Below, piece by piece: positions 16,918 to 26,644 of a DNA stretch of 37,213 nt; position 1 is the first letter of the stretch, and each line of letters starts with the position of its first letter. The notes beneath the pieces were generated by a model. It saw only the letters and a list, made by a program, of their open reading frames with translations, did not search any database and had not been told where the DNA came from. The stretch is from positions 22,501 through 59,713 of the forward strand of contig CABXGL010000007.1 of NCBI GenBank assembly GCA_902511755.1, written 5' to 3'. Both the position numbers and the translations under genes were made by a program. Source of the stretch: an uncultured Bacteroidota bacterium. GTDB lineage: Bacteria; Bacteroidota; Bacteroidia; Flavobacteriales; Flavobacteriaceae.

Positions 16918-17643
16918 ATGAAAACTATAGCGATGATTCCAGCGAGAATAGATTCTGTTAGACTTCCAGGGAAATTAATGATGGATTTAGGTGGAATGCC
17001 AATAATCTTAAGAACCTATAAAAACGCATTAAACACAAAATTATTTGAAAAAGTATATGTAGTAACGGATTCTGAAATTATATATGACTTAATAAAAGAT
17101 AATGGAGGGGATGTTTTTATGAGTTCTATTCAACATACATGTGGATCTGATCGAATTGCTGAATTTGTTCCAAAAATAGAAGCAGACTTGATAATAAATA
17201 TTCAGGGAGATGAACCTTTTATTGATAAAGAAAGTCTTCAAAAATTAATAAAAGTATTTTATAATGATAATCTTAAAAAAATTGATTTAGGATCTCTTAT
17301 GCAATCTATTAAAATTGATGAAATAAAGGATCCAAATAATGTAAAAGTTGTAGTAGATAGTGAAAATTTTGCAATCTATTTTTCTAGATCAATAATTCCC
17401 TTTAATAGCTCTAAGGATAATATAAAATATTTTAAACATATTGGAGTTTATGCATTTAGAAAGCAAAGTTTGATAGATTTTTATAATTCAGAACCAACTC
17501 CGCTTGAAAAGTCTGAAAAATTGGAACAGTTAAGATATATTGAGAAAGGGAAAAAAATTAAAATGGTTTATACAGACTATAAAGGCATTGGTATAGATGT
17601 GATGGATGATCTAATTAATGCTAGAAAAATAATTAATGCATAG
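16918..17643 (+). CDS. kdsB: 3-deoxy-manno-octulosonate cytidylyltransferase (CMP-KDO synthetase)
   Basis: A 241-residue cytoplasmic enzyme that joins CTP and KDO to make CMP-KDO, the activated sugar for the LPS inner core. The nucleotide-binding start is MIPARIDSVRLPGKLMMDLGG, in family style. The conserved IQGDEPF motif is present, as are HIGVYAFRK and the C-terminal EKLEQLRYIEKG and GIGIDVMDD. Its presence shows a Gram-negative outer membrane with KDO-containing LPS. It overlaps the following acyltransferase gene by 8 bases, so lipid and LPS functions are translated together. Confidence 0.93.
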   Translation: MKTIAMIPARIDSVRLPGKLMMDLGGMPIILRTYKNALNTKLFEKVYVVTDSEIIYDLIKDNGGDVFMSSIQHTCGSDRIAEFVPKIEADLIINIQGDEPFIDKESLQKLIKVFYNDNLKKIDLGSLMQSIKIDEIKDPNNVKVVVDSENFAIYFSRSIIPFNSSKDNIKYFKHIGVYAFRKQSLIDFYNSEPTPLEKSEKLEQLRYIEKGKKIKMVYTDYKGIGIDVMDDLINARKIINA

Positions 17644-18172
17644 ACTAGCAAAATTTATTCTTTTCAAGATATTGAAATGGAAAATATTAGGTGATTCTAA
17701 ACTTCCAAAGAAATGTGTTCTTATTGTAGCTCCACATACACATTGGCAAGATTTAATATATGCTATAATTATTAGAGAAGCTCTTAATCAAGAAATCAAT
17801 TTCATAGGAAAAAAAGAATTATTTAAATTTCCTTTTGGATTTTTCTTTAAAATGATGGGTGGTAAGCCAGTGGATAGGGGCAGTAATTCTAACACTGTAG
17901 AGATTGTATCAGAAATGTTTAAAAACACTAATCAATTCAGACTTGGAATATCTCCAGAAGGAACTAGAAAGAAAGTGGAAAAATGGAAAACAGGCTTTTA
18001 TTATATCTCAAAAATTGCAGGTGTACCAATTATTAGTGCAACATTAAATTTTAAAGATAAAAGTACCAGAATTTCTAAACCATTTTATCCAACTAATAAT
18101 ATTGAGGAAGATTTTATGAAATTAAAACTTTTTTTTAGAGGAATTAAGGGAAAAGTGGAAGAATTTTCATAA
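17636..18172 (+). CDS. Short PlsC-like lysophospholipid acyltransferase
   Basis: A 178-residue acyltransferase of the PlsC superfamily. The HxxxxD catalytic motif is HTHWQD, and the substrate-binding EGTR motif is in GISPEGTRKK. The segment KKELFKFPFGFFFKMMGGKPVDR is the usual motif II region. It is shorter than classical 1-acylglycerol-3-phosphate acyltransferases (about 240 residues) and lacks the N-terminal membrane helices; this short form is common in Bacteroidota. It is coupled to kdsB and ends 2 bases before the convergent yebC gene. The acyl acceptor could be a lysophospholipid or another amphiphile. Confidence 0.83.
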   Translation: MHRLAKFILFKILKWKILGDSKLPKKCVLIVAPHTHWQDLIYAIIIREALNQEINFIGKKELFKFPFGFFFKMMGGKPVDRGSNSNTVEIVSEMFKNTNQFRLGISPEGTRKKVEKWKTGFYYISKIAGVPIISATLNFKDKSTRISKPFYPTNNIEEDFMKLKLFFRGIKGKVEEFS

Positions 18173-18174
18173 AC

Positions 18175-18879
18175 TCATTCCATATTATGAAATACATTTT
18201 GAACATCATCATCCTCCATAATCTTTTCAATCAGAATATTAACTTCTTCTTTTTTATCTTCATTTAAGATTTTTAATTGTTTTGGAATTCTTTCAAAATC
18301 TGAAGATATAATTTCTGTTTTTCTACGTTCTAATTCTTTTTGAATTAATCCATAGTTTTCAAATGGGGAATATAATAGTATCTCATTCTCTTCTCTAATT
18401 ACTTCATCAACACCAAAATCAATTAAATCTAACTCTAATTCTTCAATATCAAGATCTGTTTCAATTTTAAAATGACATAATCTATCAAACATAAACTCTA
18501 CAGATCCTGCAGTCCCTAAGTTTCCATTATATTTATTAAAATAACTTCTAATATTTGCAACTGTTCTGTTGTTATTATCACTTGTAGTTTCAACAATTAT
18601 TGCAATACCATATGGACCATATCCTTCAAATAATATTTCTTTATAATTTTCTGAAGATTTTTCTGATGCTTTTTTAATAGCTCTCTCGATATTATCTTTT
18701 GGCATATTAGCAGCTTTAGCATTCTGGATTATAGCTCTTAATTTTGAATTTGACTCTGGAGATGGACCGCCATCTTTAACAGCCATAACAATGTCTTTAA
18801 CAATTCTAGTAAACGTTTTAGCCATGGCTGACCAACGTTTCATTTTCCTAGCTTTTCTAAATTCGAATGCTCTTCCCAT
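18175..18879 (-). CDS. yebC: YebC/PmpR family DNA-binding or translation regulator
   Basis: A 234-residue protein of the YebC/TACO1 family. The N-terminal signature is present (MGRAFEFRKARKMKRWSAMAKTF in one block, then GGPSPESNSKLR and AANMPKDNIERAIKKA). It is followed by EGYGPYGIAIIVET, NRTVANIRSYF and GTAGSVEFMFDR. Family members have been described both as transcription regulators and as ribosome-associated factors easing proline-rich translation; sequence cannot decide between them. It lies 11 bases after gcvT, in the same direction. Confidence 0.92.
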   Translation of the reverse strand: MGRAFEFRKARKMKRWSAMAKTFTRIVKDIVMAVKDGGPSPESNSKLRAIIQNAKAANMPKDNIERAIKKASEKSSENYKEILFEGYGPYGIAIIVETTSDNNNRTVANIRSYFNKYNGNLGTAGSVEFMFDRLCHFKIETDLDIEELELDLIDFGVDEVIREENEILLYSPFENYGLIQKELERRKTEIISSDFERIPKQLKILNEDKKEEVNILIEKIMEDDDVQNVFHNME

Positions 18880-18890
18880 ACTTTTATTTA

Positions 18891-19976
18891 TCAGATTTTA
18901 ACAAATGGAATTTTAACTATGGAAGCTTTAACCATCTTGTTTCTAATTTCTATATTTATAGAGTTACCTAATGTTGAATTTGTTGAATTTACATAACCTA
19001 AGCCGATTCCTTTCTTTATAGAAGGTGACATAGTTCCAGAAGTAACAATTCCGATTTTATTTTTCTCTTGATCATATATAGGATAGTCTTTTCGTGGAAT
19101 TCCTCTTTCTTCTAATTGAAAACCAATAAGTTTTTTTTCAGTTCCATTATTAATTGAATTAAGAATAGGATTTTTTCCAATAAAGTTTTTGTCAGTTTTT
19201 GTAATCCACCTTAATCCAGCTTCAATTGGATTTGTATTTGAATTTATTTCATTTCCATATAAGCAATAACCCATTTCAAGCCTTAAGGTGTCTCTTGCAG
19301 CTAATCCTATTGGTTTTATATCAAATTCTTTCCCAAATTCAAATAGAATGTTCCAAATACCGATTACGTCATTATTGTTACAGTATATTTCAAACCCTCC
19401 TGATCCAGTGTATCCAGTTGTTGAAATTATTACATTATTATATTTATTTAATTCAGTTTTTAAAAAGCTGTAATTACTTAAAGATCTAACATCAAATTCT
19501 ACTATTTTTTCTAACAAATCATATGATTTAGGACCCTGTAAGGCCAATAATGACATATTATCTGATTTATTTTCTAGTAGATTATTATATTTTTTATTTT
19601 GAAGTTTAATCCAATTCCAAACTTTTTCAATATTACCCGCATTAACAACTAACATGTATTCTTTTTCATTAAACTTATATACAATTAAGTCATCAATTAT
19701 ACCACCCTTTTCATCAGTCATACAGTTGTATTGAGCTTTTCCATCTAAAATTTTAGTTATATCATTAGTGCATATTAATTGTAATAGATTGGTGGCATTT
19801 TCACCTTTTAAGAAAAACTCACCCATATGAGAAACATCAAAAAGTCCTACATTATTTCTTACATGTAAATGTTCGACATTAATACCCTCATATTGGATTG
19901 GCATCAAAAAACCTGAAAATGGAATTATTTTTGCTCCTTTTTTAACATGTTCTTCATAAAGAATTGTTTTTTTCAT
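18891..19976 (-). CDS. gcvT: Glycine cleavage system aminomethyltransferase (T protein)
   Basis: The T protein transfers the methylene group from aminomethylated H protein to tetrahydrofolate and releases ammonia. Motifs are GLFDVSHMGEF, ALQGPKS, TGYTGSGGFEIY and GLAARDTLRLEMGYCLYGNE, with the C-terminal IGIVTSGTMSPS and GIGLGYV. An upstream in-frame ATG at 20042 would add 22 residues that do not belong to the family and would overlap the divergent peptidase gene. The start at 19976 (MKKTILYEEHV) gives 361 residues, the usual length. yebC follows in the same direction. Confidence 0.93.
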   Translation of the reverse strand: MKKTILYEEHVKKGAKIIPFSGFLMPIQYEGINVEHLHVRNNVGLFDVSHMGEFFLKGENATNLLQLICTNDITKILDGKAQYNCMTDEKGGIIDDLIVYKFNEKEYMLVVNAGNIEKVWNWIKLQNKKYNNLLENKSDNMSLLALQGPKSYDLLEKIVEFDVRSLSNYSFLKTELNKYNNVIISTTGYTGSGGFEIYCNNNDVIGIWNILFEFGKEFDIKPIGLAARDTLRLEMGYCLYGNEINSNTNPIEAGLRWITKTDKNFIGKNPILNSINNGTEKKLIGFQLEERGIPRKDYPIYDQEKNKIGIVTSGTMSPSIKKGIGLGYVNSTNSTLGNSINIEIRNKMVKASIVKIPFVKI

Positions 19977-20034
19977 ATTTAATTTAATTATATGTAAATT
20001 TCGTAGAAAATTATATACTTTACAATTAAATATT

Positions 20035-21675
20035 ATGAACACTAAATTTTTTTTATTTCTCTTTTCATTTTTTATATTGACTTCAATTTATACTCAAGAA
20101 ATTAATGGTGAAATATCTGGCTTTACTAGCCAAGATACATTAAGAGGATCTATTACTAAAGAAAGGATTTGGTGGGATTTAACTTATTATCATTTAGATA
20201 TAGTAGTTGACCCTGAAAAAAGAACTATTTCTGGATCAAATGAAATTACTTATACCGTATTAGATTCATATAACGAAATGCAAATCGATTTACAATCACC
20301 CCTTTTGTTAACAAAAGCTGAACAAAATGGTCAATCTTTAAAAATAAGACATGTAGGTAATGCACATTTTATTACTTTAATAGATAAACAAACTGTAGGT
20401 TCTAAACAAAAAATAAAAGTTTATTATGAGGGTATCCCTAGAAAAGCAGTTAGAGCTCCTTGGGATGGCGGTATATCCTGGGAAAGAGATATGAATGGAA
20501 ATCATTTTATAGCATCTTCTTGCCAAGGTTTAGGTGCTAGTGTATGGTGGCCAAACAAGGACCATATGTATGATGAAGTAGAAGGAATGCTTATAAGTGT
20601 AAATGTTCCAAATGGATTAATGAATGTATCTAATGGGAGATTAATTAATATTGAAGAAAAAGAAAATACTAAAACATATCATTGGAAAGTTGAAAATCCA
20701 ATAAACAATTATGGAGTTAATATTAATATAGCTGACTATGTTAATTTTTCTGAGATATATCAGGGTGAGTTAGGAGATTTAGATATGGATTATTATGTTT
20801 TAAGAGATAATTTAGAAAAAGCAAAAATTCACTTCAAAGACGCTGTTAAAACTATTCAAGCATTTGAACATTGGTTTGGACCTTATCCTTTTTATGAAGA
20901 TAGTTTTAAGCTTGTTGAAACACCTTATTTAGGAATGGAGCATCAGAGCTCTGTAACATATGGAAATAAGTATAAACAAGGATACTTAGGTAGAGATCTT
21001 TCTGGAACTGGATGGGGGTTAAAATTTGATTATATAATTATTCATGAAACTGGACACGAATGGTTTGCTAATAATATTACATATAAAGACATTGCAGATA
21101 TGTGGGTCCATGAAGGTTTTACTACATATTCTGAAAATCTTTTTTTAGATTATCATTTTGGAAACCAAGCTTCATCTGAATATGTCATTGGAACTCGAAG
21201 GGGAATAGGTAATAAAACTCCAATAATTGGAATTTATAATGTAAATAAAAGAGGCTCCGGAGATATGTACGCAAAAGGCGCTAATCTTTTACATACTTTA
21301 AGACAATTAGCAGGTGATGATAATAAATGGAGAGAGATTTTAAGAGGATTAAATAAAGATTTTTACCATGAAACTGTAAATACTTCTCAAATTGAAAATT
21401 ATATTGCTAAAAAGATGCAGATAGATCTAAAACCATTTTTTAATCAATATTTAAGAGACATTAGAATACCTATTTTGGAATATAAAATTGAAAAAAATAT
21501 TTTAAAATATAAATGGACCAATGTTGTAGATGGTTTTGAAATGCCAATTGAAATAATTATAGATGAAAAAAGTGAGAGAATTTATCCTTCATCACAATGG
21601 AAAGAGATAAATTTAAATTCAAATGACTTTTCTTTTGACAAGAATTACTATATATATACTAAATTAGTAAATTAG
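20035..21675 (+). CDS. Secreted M1 family metallopeptidase (aminopeptidase)
   Basis: A 546-residue exported zinc aminopeptidase. The signal peptide ends around IYTQ (residue 21). The zinc site is HETGH (337-341) with the third ligand Glu360 in WVHEGF, exactly the HExxH-x18-E spacing. The exopeptidase motif is GMEHQSS in place of GAMEN, a variant usual in this subgroup. Residues 45-240 match the N-terminal beta-sandwich; no C-terminal ERAP1-like domain is present, and the protein is short for M1. It precedes an S9 peptidase gene by 10 bases, so the pair probably degrades peptides together in the periplasm. Confidence 0.92.
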   Translation: MNTKFFLFLFSFFILTSIYTQEINGEISGFTSQDTLRGSITKERIWWDLTYYHLDIVVDPEKRTISGSNEITYTVLDSYNEMQIDLQSPLLLTKAEQNGQSLKIRHVGNAHFITLIDKQTVGSKQKIKVYYEGIPRKAVRAPWDGGISWERDMNGNHFIASSCQGLGASVWWPNKDHMYDEVEGMLISVNVPNGLMNVSNGRLINIEEKENTKTYHWKVENPINNYGVNINIADYVNFSEIYQGELGDLDMDYYVLRDNLEKAKIHFKDAVKTIQAFEHWFGPYPFYEDSFKLVETPYLGMEHQSSVTYGNKYKQGYLGRDLSGTGWGLKFDYIIIHETGHEWFANNITYKDIADMWVHEGFTTYSENLFLDYHFGNQASSEYVIGTRRGIGNKTPIIGIYNVNKRGSGDMYAKGANLLHTLRQLAGDDNKWREILRGLNKDFYHETVNTSQIENYIAKKMQIDLKPFFNQYLRDIRIPILEYKIEKNILKYKWTNVVDGFEMPIEIIIDEKSERIYPSSQWKEINLNSNDFSFDKNYYIYTKLVN

Positions 21676-21685
21676 ATATTTTATT

Positions 21686-23866
21686 ATGAAAAAAACATTT
21701 CTTTTACTATTAACCTTAAGTTTTTTCTCTTTCTATTCATGTAATCAAATTAATGATTTATCATTAAATAAAAATGATTATAAAAAAGCTGCCAAACACT
21801 TTAGTAAAAATTTGAATAAATATCTTTTTAATATTCTTAATTATCAACAATGGGAAAATGAAGACTTTCTTTTTTATGGAGTTAAACACGAAAATAAAAT
21901 AGAAAACTATCAAATTAATTTAAAAACTAATAAAAAATCAATTTCAAAAAATAAGAAACCTAAATCCTCACCATATTCAAGAAGAAATAGAAATGAGTTT
22001 TTATCTCCAAATGGTAAATTGGCAGCATACATAGAAAATTATAATCTTTGGATTAGAAATTTAAGTACAAACAAAAAAACTCAACTTACTTTTGATGGCA
22101 AGGAAGATTATGGATATGCTACTAATAATGCAGGATGGACTAAATCTAAAGGTCCAGTACTAAAATGGAATCCTAAATCTGATAAAATTGCTACCTTCAG
22201 ACAAGATGCAAGAGGAGTAGGAGAGATGTATTTAACAACTACTAACGTTGGTCATCCAAAATTACAAGCTTGGAAATATGCACTTCCTGGGGATGATAAG
22301 ATTTTTGAAATTGAAAGAATTATTATTGATATTAAGTCTAATAGAATTATTAAACTTAATATGAAAAATGATTTTCAAAGATCAACTACTACAGATCATA
22401 TTGCAGGTAGAGGAGGAGAATTCTTAGATACACAATGGAATAAAGATGGGTCAAAACTAGCTTTTATATCTTCTTCTAGAGATCATAAAGAAGCTCATTT
22501 ACAAATTGCAGATTCTAAAACAGGAAATGTTTCTTCAGTTTTTAAAGAAAATGTTGACACTTATTATGAATCTGGTGTCAGAGGTGAAAACTGGGAAGTA
22601 TTATTTGATTCAGATGAATATATCTGGTATTCAGAGAAAGATAACTGGGGTCATTTATATCTTTATGATTTAAAAACTAAGAAATTAAAAAATAGAATTA
22701 CTCAAGGAGAATGGATTGTTAGAGAACTAATGCATGTTGATACTAAAAATAGGGAATTGATTTTTACTGCAGGGGGAAGAGAAGAAGGAAATCCATATCA
22801 TGTTTATTTATACAAAGTTAATTTTGATGGTACTGGATTAAAATGTCTAACACCTGAAAAGGGATCTCATTCGATCAGCCCTTCGCCAAACTGGAACTAT
22901 TTTGTTACTACCTATTCAACAACTTCTAATCCACCAGTTTCAATACTAAAAAACAGAAGTGGTGAAACAATTTTAGAATTGTCTTCAAGTAATTCTTCAA
23001 AACTTGAAAGAAACGGCTGGCAAAAACCCATAGAATTTTCAGTAAAAGCTAGGGATAATAAAACGGATTTATATGGTATAATGTATATACCTAGTTTCTA
23101 TAATGAAAATGAAAAATATCCCGTATTAAATTATATTTATCCTGGACCTCAATCAGGAAGTGTAGGTAATTATTCATTTGTGGTTGCTAGAAGAGATTTT
23201 CAAGCATTAGCTGAACTTGGTTTTGTTATAGTTAGTGTAGATGCTATGGGAACTCCTGGTAGATCAAAGTCTTTTCATGATGTTTATTATGGAAATATGG
23301 GAGATAATGGTTTGCCAGATAATATTACTACCATAGAACAGCTTTCAAAAAAATATAAAGCTATGGATTTATCAAGAGTTGGAATTTGGGGTCATTCTGG
23401 TGGAGGATTTGCATCAACAGCAGCCTTACTTAGGTATCCTGATTTTTATGATGTAGCTGTTTCTAGCTCTGGTAACCATGATAATAGAAATTATGAAGCA
23501 GATTGGGGAGAAAAATGGCATGGATTGTTAACTCCTATAGACTTTAATTCTTCTGATGGAAAATCAGATTTTGATTCAACAAAAACAAATTATGATATTC
23601 AAGCAAATCAATTACTTGTTGATAATTTAAAAGGAAAATTATTGATTGCACATGGGATGTTAGATGACAATGTTCCTCCTTCAAATACAATGGTAGTCGT
23701 AGATGCCTTAATTAAAGCTAATAAGGACTTTGATTTATTATTGTTTCCTAATAAAAGACATGGTTATGGTGATTTGAGTAATTACATGATGAGAAGAAAA
23801 TGGGATTTCTTTGTAAAACATTTGAAGGGATTAGACCCTCCTAAGAATTTTTCTTTTGACAATTGA
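21686..23866 (+). CDS. S9 family prolyl oligopeptidase / dipeptidyl peptidase IV-like lipoprotein
   Basis: A 726-residue serine peptidase. The N-terminus is a probable lipoprotein signal ending at Cys19 (FYSC). Residues about 60-470 are a DPP IV-type beta-propeller, with RNEFLSPNGKLAAY, ATFRQD and WNKDGSKLAFISSSRD. The C-terminal alpha/beta hydrolase carries the triad Ser571 (GHSGGG), Asp660 (GMLDDN) and His692 (KRHGYG). Such enzymes remove dipeptides, often after proline, or cut short oligopeptides. It is paired with the M1 aminopeptidase gene upstream, which fits growth on protein. Confidence 0.92.
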   Translation: MKKTFLLLLTLSFFSFYSCNQINDLSLNKNDYKKAAKHFSKNLNKYLFNILNYQQWENEDFLFYGVKHENKIENYQINLKTNKKSISKNKKPKSSPYSRRNRNEFLSPNGKLAAYIENYNLWIRNLSTNKKTQLTFDGKEDYGYATNNAGWTKSKGPVLKWNPKSDKIATFRQDARGVGEMYLTTTNVGHPKLQAWKYALPGDDKIFEIERIIIDIKSNRIIKLNMKNDFQRSTTTDHIAGRGGEFLDTQWNKDGSKLAFISSSRDHKEAHLQIADSKTGNVSSVFKENVDTYYESGVRGENWEVLFDSDEYIWYSEKDNWGHLYLYDLKTKKLKNRITQGEWIVRELMHVDTKNRELIFTAGGREEGNPYHVYLYKVNFDGTGLKCLTPEKGSHSISPSPNWNYFVTTYSTTSNPPVSILKNRSGETILELSSSNSSKLERNGWQKPIEFSVKARDNKTDLYGIMYIPSFYNENEKYPVLNYIYPGPQSGSVGNYSFVVARRDFQALAELGFVIVSVDAMGTPGRSKSFHDVYYGNMGDNGLPDNITTIEQLSKKYKAMDLSRVGIWGHSGGGFASTAALLRYPDFYDVAVSSSGNHDNRNYEADWGEKWHGLLTPIDFNSSDGKSDFDSTKTNYDIQANQLLVDNLKGKLLIAHGMLDDNVPPSNTMVVVDALIKANKDFDLLLFPNKRHGYGDLSNYMMRRKWDFFVKHLKGLDPPKNFSFDN

Positions 23867-23895
23867 AATTATAGAAGAAAAATTTCTTGAATAAA

Positions 23896-26430
23896 TTATT
23901 TACTTTTTTTAGTTGTTAATTTATCAGACTTTCCATCCCAGTCTATCTTTATTGCGTCTCCAATACTTAATTTTGTTTTTACTATTTCTTCAGCTAATAA
24001 ATCTTCAACATATTTTTGGATTGCTCTTTTAAGAGGACGAGCACCATATTTTTTATCAAATCCTTTATCACAAAGAAAATTAAGTGCTTTTGATGAAATT
24101 TTTACATCATAGCCAATATCTTTTATTCTATTTAATAGAGTTTGAAGTTCAATATTAATAATTTTCTTTAAATCTTCTTTTTCTAAAGTATTAAAATAAA
24201 CAATTTCATCAACCCTATTAAGAAACTCTGGAGAGAATGCTTTTTTTAAGGATTTTTCTATTGTTTTTCTTACATTTTTAGATTCTTGTGCTTTTATAGC
24301 CTCAGTTCCAAAACCTACTCCATTACCAAAGTCTTTAACCTCTTTAGCTCCAAGATTGGAAGTCATTATTATTACAGTATTTTTAAAATCAATTTTTCTG
24401 CCTAAGCTATCAGTTAGGGTACCTTCATCTAAAACCTGCAATAGCATATTAAAAATATCAGGATGAGCTTTTTCAACTTCATCAAGTAATATTACGCTAT
24501 AAGGTTTTCTTCTAACTTTTTCTGTTAATTGCCCACCTTCTTCATAGCCGACATAACCTGGAGGAGCTCCAATCAATCTTGAAACAGCAAATTTTTCCAT
24601 ATATTCACTCATATCGATTCTTATAAGTGAATCATTTCCATTAAACAGTTCATCGGAAAGAATTTTTGCAAGCTGAGTTTTTCCAACGCCTGTTTGACCT
24701 AAAAATATAAATGAACCAATCGGTTTATTTGGATCTTTAACTCCAGCTCTATTTCTCTGGATTGCTTTAACAACCTTATTTACTGCTTCTTTTTGACCAA
24801 TAACTCTACCTTCAATTTTCTTATCAAGATTTGATAATTGACTTAGTTCTGCTTTTGCTATTTTATTTATTGGAATTCCTGTGATCATTGATACAACATG
24901 TGAAATATCATCTTCAGTAACAGTTTCTCTATGTTTCTTTAGATCTTCATGCCATTTTTCTTGAGCTAATAAGAGCTCTTTTTCAATTCTTTTTTCATCA
25001 TCTCTAAGTTTAGCAGCTTCCTCATATTTTTGTTTTTTAACAACAGAATTTTTCTCTATTTTCACGTTTTCAAGATTCTTTTCCAATTCAACAATATTTT
25101 TTGGAACATCCATATTTGTAATATGAACTCTTGATCCAGCTTCATCCATTGCATCTATTGCTTTATCTGGAAGAAATCTATCAGAAATATACCTATCAGT
25201 TAGTTTTACACAAGCTAACAATGCATCATCTGTGTAATTTACGTTGTGATGAGATTCATATTTATCTTTAATATTTTTTAATATATCAATTGTCTCTTCA
25301 ATATCAGTAGGTTGAACTATTATTTTTTGAAACCTTCTTTCTAATGCTCCATCTTTTTCAATATACTGTCTATATTCATCCAATGTAGTTGCACCTATAC
25401 ATTGTATTTCACCACGAGCTAAAGCAGGTTTAAACATATTTGAAGCATCAAGGCTTCCGGTTGCTCCTCCAGCTCCAACAATTGTGTGTATTTCATCTAT
25501 GAAAAGTATTATATCATCATTTTTTTCAATTTCATTCATTACAGCTTTCATTCTTTCTTCAAATTGACCTCTATATTTTGTTCCTGCTACAATACTTGCC
25601 AAGTCTAATGTTACTACTCTTTTATTATACAAAATTCTCGAAACCTTTTTTTCAATTATTCGTAAAGCTAATCCTTCTGCTATAGCTGATTTACCAACTC
25701 CTGGTTCACCTATAAGTAAAGGGTTGTTTTTCTTTCTACGACTTAATATTTGGGAAACTCTTTCAATTTCTTTTTCCCTACCAATTACCGGATCTAATTT
25801 GCCTTGCATGGCAAAAGAAGTTAAATCTCTTCCAAAATTATCTAAAACAGGAGTTTTAGATTTTATTTTAGACTTTGTGTCTGTTTTAATTGTAAAAGGA
25901 TTTTCTTCAATTGGATCATCTTCATCCTTTGATTCTTCATGGAATGTTTCTGAAGATGGTAGACCAGAGTAATTATCGTCAGATTCAGTAAGCATATACT
26001 TAAATTGTTCTTTCACAGTTTCATAATCTAATTGAAGTTTTATTAGAAGTTTAGTTGTTGGATCATTTTCATTTCTTAATATACATAACAACAGGTGAGC
26101 TGTATTAATAGATTTGCCTTGAAAAAGCTTTGCTTCAAGAAAAGTAGTTTTTAACGCTCTTTCAGCTTGTCTGGTAAGATGTAAGTTTTTTTTATGATTT
26201 TGATCAAAATCATTAATTGGATTAGGTGGACTTAAAATTTCCACTTTTTTTCTTAAATAATCTAGATCAATTTCTAAAGAATTCATAATAGAAATAGCTT
26301 TGCCTCCACCATCTCTCAACATTCCGAGCAATAAATGTTCTGTTCCGATAAAGTCATGTCCTAGTCTTAAAGCTTCTTCTTTACTATAAGTAATTACATC
26401 CTTAACTCTAGATGAAAAATTGTCATCCAT
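23896..26430 (-). CDS. clpC: ATP-dependent Clp protease ATP-binding subunit ClpC
   Basis: An 844-residue HSP100 unfoldase. Two Clp-N repeats occupy residues 1-150, then an acidic linker. AAA1 has Walker A GEPGVGKSA and FIDEIHTIVGAG. A UVR-type coiled segment of about 40 residues (KKQKYEEAAKLRDDEKRIEKE) lies between the modules and marks ClpC rather than ClpB or ClpA. AAA2 has GQTGVGKTQ and LLDEVEKAHPD. The GNGVGFG loop carries the VGF element that docks ClpP, so it should work with that protease in clearing misfolded proteins. It is transcribed alone, divergent from gyrA across the longest gap in the window. Confidence 0.94.
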   Translation of the reverse strand: MDDNFSSRVKDVITYSKEEALRLGHDFIGTEHLLLGMLRDGGGKAISIMNSLEIDLDYLRKKVEILSPPNPINDFDQNHKKNLHLTRQAERALKTTFLEAKLFQGKSINTAHLLLCILRNENDPTTKLLIKLQLDYETVKEQFKYMLTESDDNYSGLPSSETFHEESKDEDDPIEENPFTIKTDTKSKIKSKTPVLDNFGRDLTSFAMQGKLDPVIGREKEIERVSQILSRRKKNNPLLIGEPGVGKSAIAEGLALRIIEKKVSRILYNKRVVTLDLASIVAGTKYRGQFEERMKAVMNEIEKNDDIILFIDEIHTIVGAGGATGSLDASNMFKPALARGEIQCIGATTLDEYRQYIEKDGALERRFQKIIVQPTDIEETIDILKNIKDKYESHHNVNYTDDALLACVKLTDRYISDRFLPDKAIDAMDEAGSRVHITNMDVPKNIVELEKNLENVKIEKNSVVKKQKYEEAAKLRDDEKRIEKELLLAQEKWHEDLKKHRETVTEDDISHVVSMITGIPINKIAKAELSQLSNLDKKIEGRVIGQKEAVNKVVKAIQRNRAGVKDPNKPIGSFIFLGQTGVGKTQLAKILSDELFNGNDSLIRIDMSEYMEKFAVSRLIGAPPGYVGYEEGGQLTEKVRRKPYSVILLDEVEKAHPDIFNMLLQVLDEGTLTDSLGRKIDFKNTVIIMTSNLGAKEVKDFGNGVGFGTEAIKAQESKNVRKTIEKSLKKAFSPEFLNRVDEIVYFNTLEKEDLKKIINIELQTLLNRIKDIGYDVKISSKALNFLCDKGFDKKYGARPLKRAIQKYVEDLLAEEIVKTKLSIGDAIKIDWDGKSDKLTTKKSK

Positions 26431-26644
26431 TTTATAATTTTTGTTTTTTTTAGATTAATTCAAGGTAAATAGACAAAAAAAATAAATTAATTCCAAGTTT
26501 TTAATCTGTAATTAATCAATTTTATTAAATAAAACATGTTAATAAAATTATGCATAATTATTAACTCTCTAAGGTATATTTAACTGAGGAAATATTATCT
26601 TTGATAAGTTATATTTTAAGCAACATTTTAAAGAGTTAAATTAT
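26431..26644. promoter_or_regulatory. Divergent intergenic region between clpC and gyrA
   Basis: This is the longest gap in the window, about 214 bases and very AT-rich. It must hold promoters for both clpC (leftward) and gyrA (rightward). The one clear element is TATCTTTG on the plus strand. I saw no small ORF with coding character, no CIRCE-like or CtsR-like repeat, and no RNA gene. Confidence 0.5.
26596..26603 (+). promoter_or_regulatory. Candidate -7 promoter element (TATCTTTG) for gyrA
   Basis: TATCTTTG is an exact fit to the Bacteroidota -7 consensus TAnnTTTG, 41 bases before the gyrA ATG. No TTG stands at the usual -33 distance, so this rests on the -7 element and its position in the divergent gap. 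Confidence 0.5.

Noticed and set aside
19226-19489. Two plus-strand open frames within gcvT
   Set aside because: They are antisense to conserved gcvT sequence and have a low-complexity, leucine- and isoleucine-rich composition typical of chance frames in AT-rich DNA.
19977-20042. 22-residue N-terminal extension of gcvT from an ATG at 20042
   Set aside because: The added residues do not resemble the T protein, and they would overlap the start of the divergent M1 peptidase gene. The start at 19976 gives the usual length.
23867-23895. Possible terminator hairpin (AAGAAA-AA-TTTCTT) between the S9 peptidase gene and clpC
   Set aside because: The stem is six pairs with only one G-C and a two-base loop, so it is unlikely to be stable. 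The convergent layout does make termination here likely, but no clear signal is visible.
25724-25972. 82-codon plus-strand open frame within clpC
   Set aside because: It is antisense to the linker and AAA1 start of ClpC, with no start context or family resemblance.
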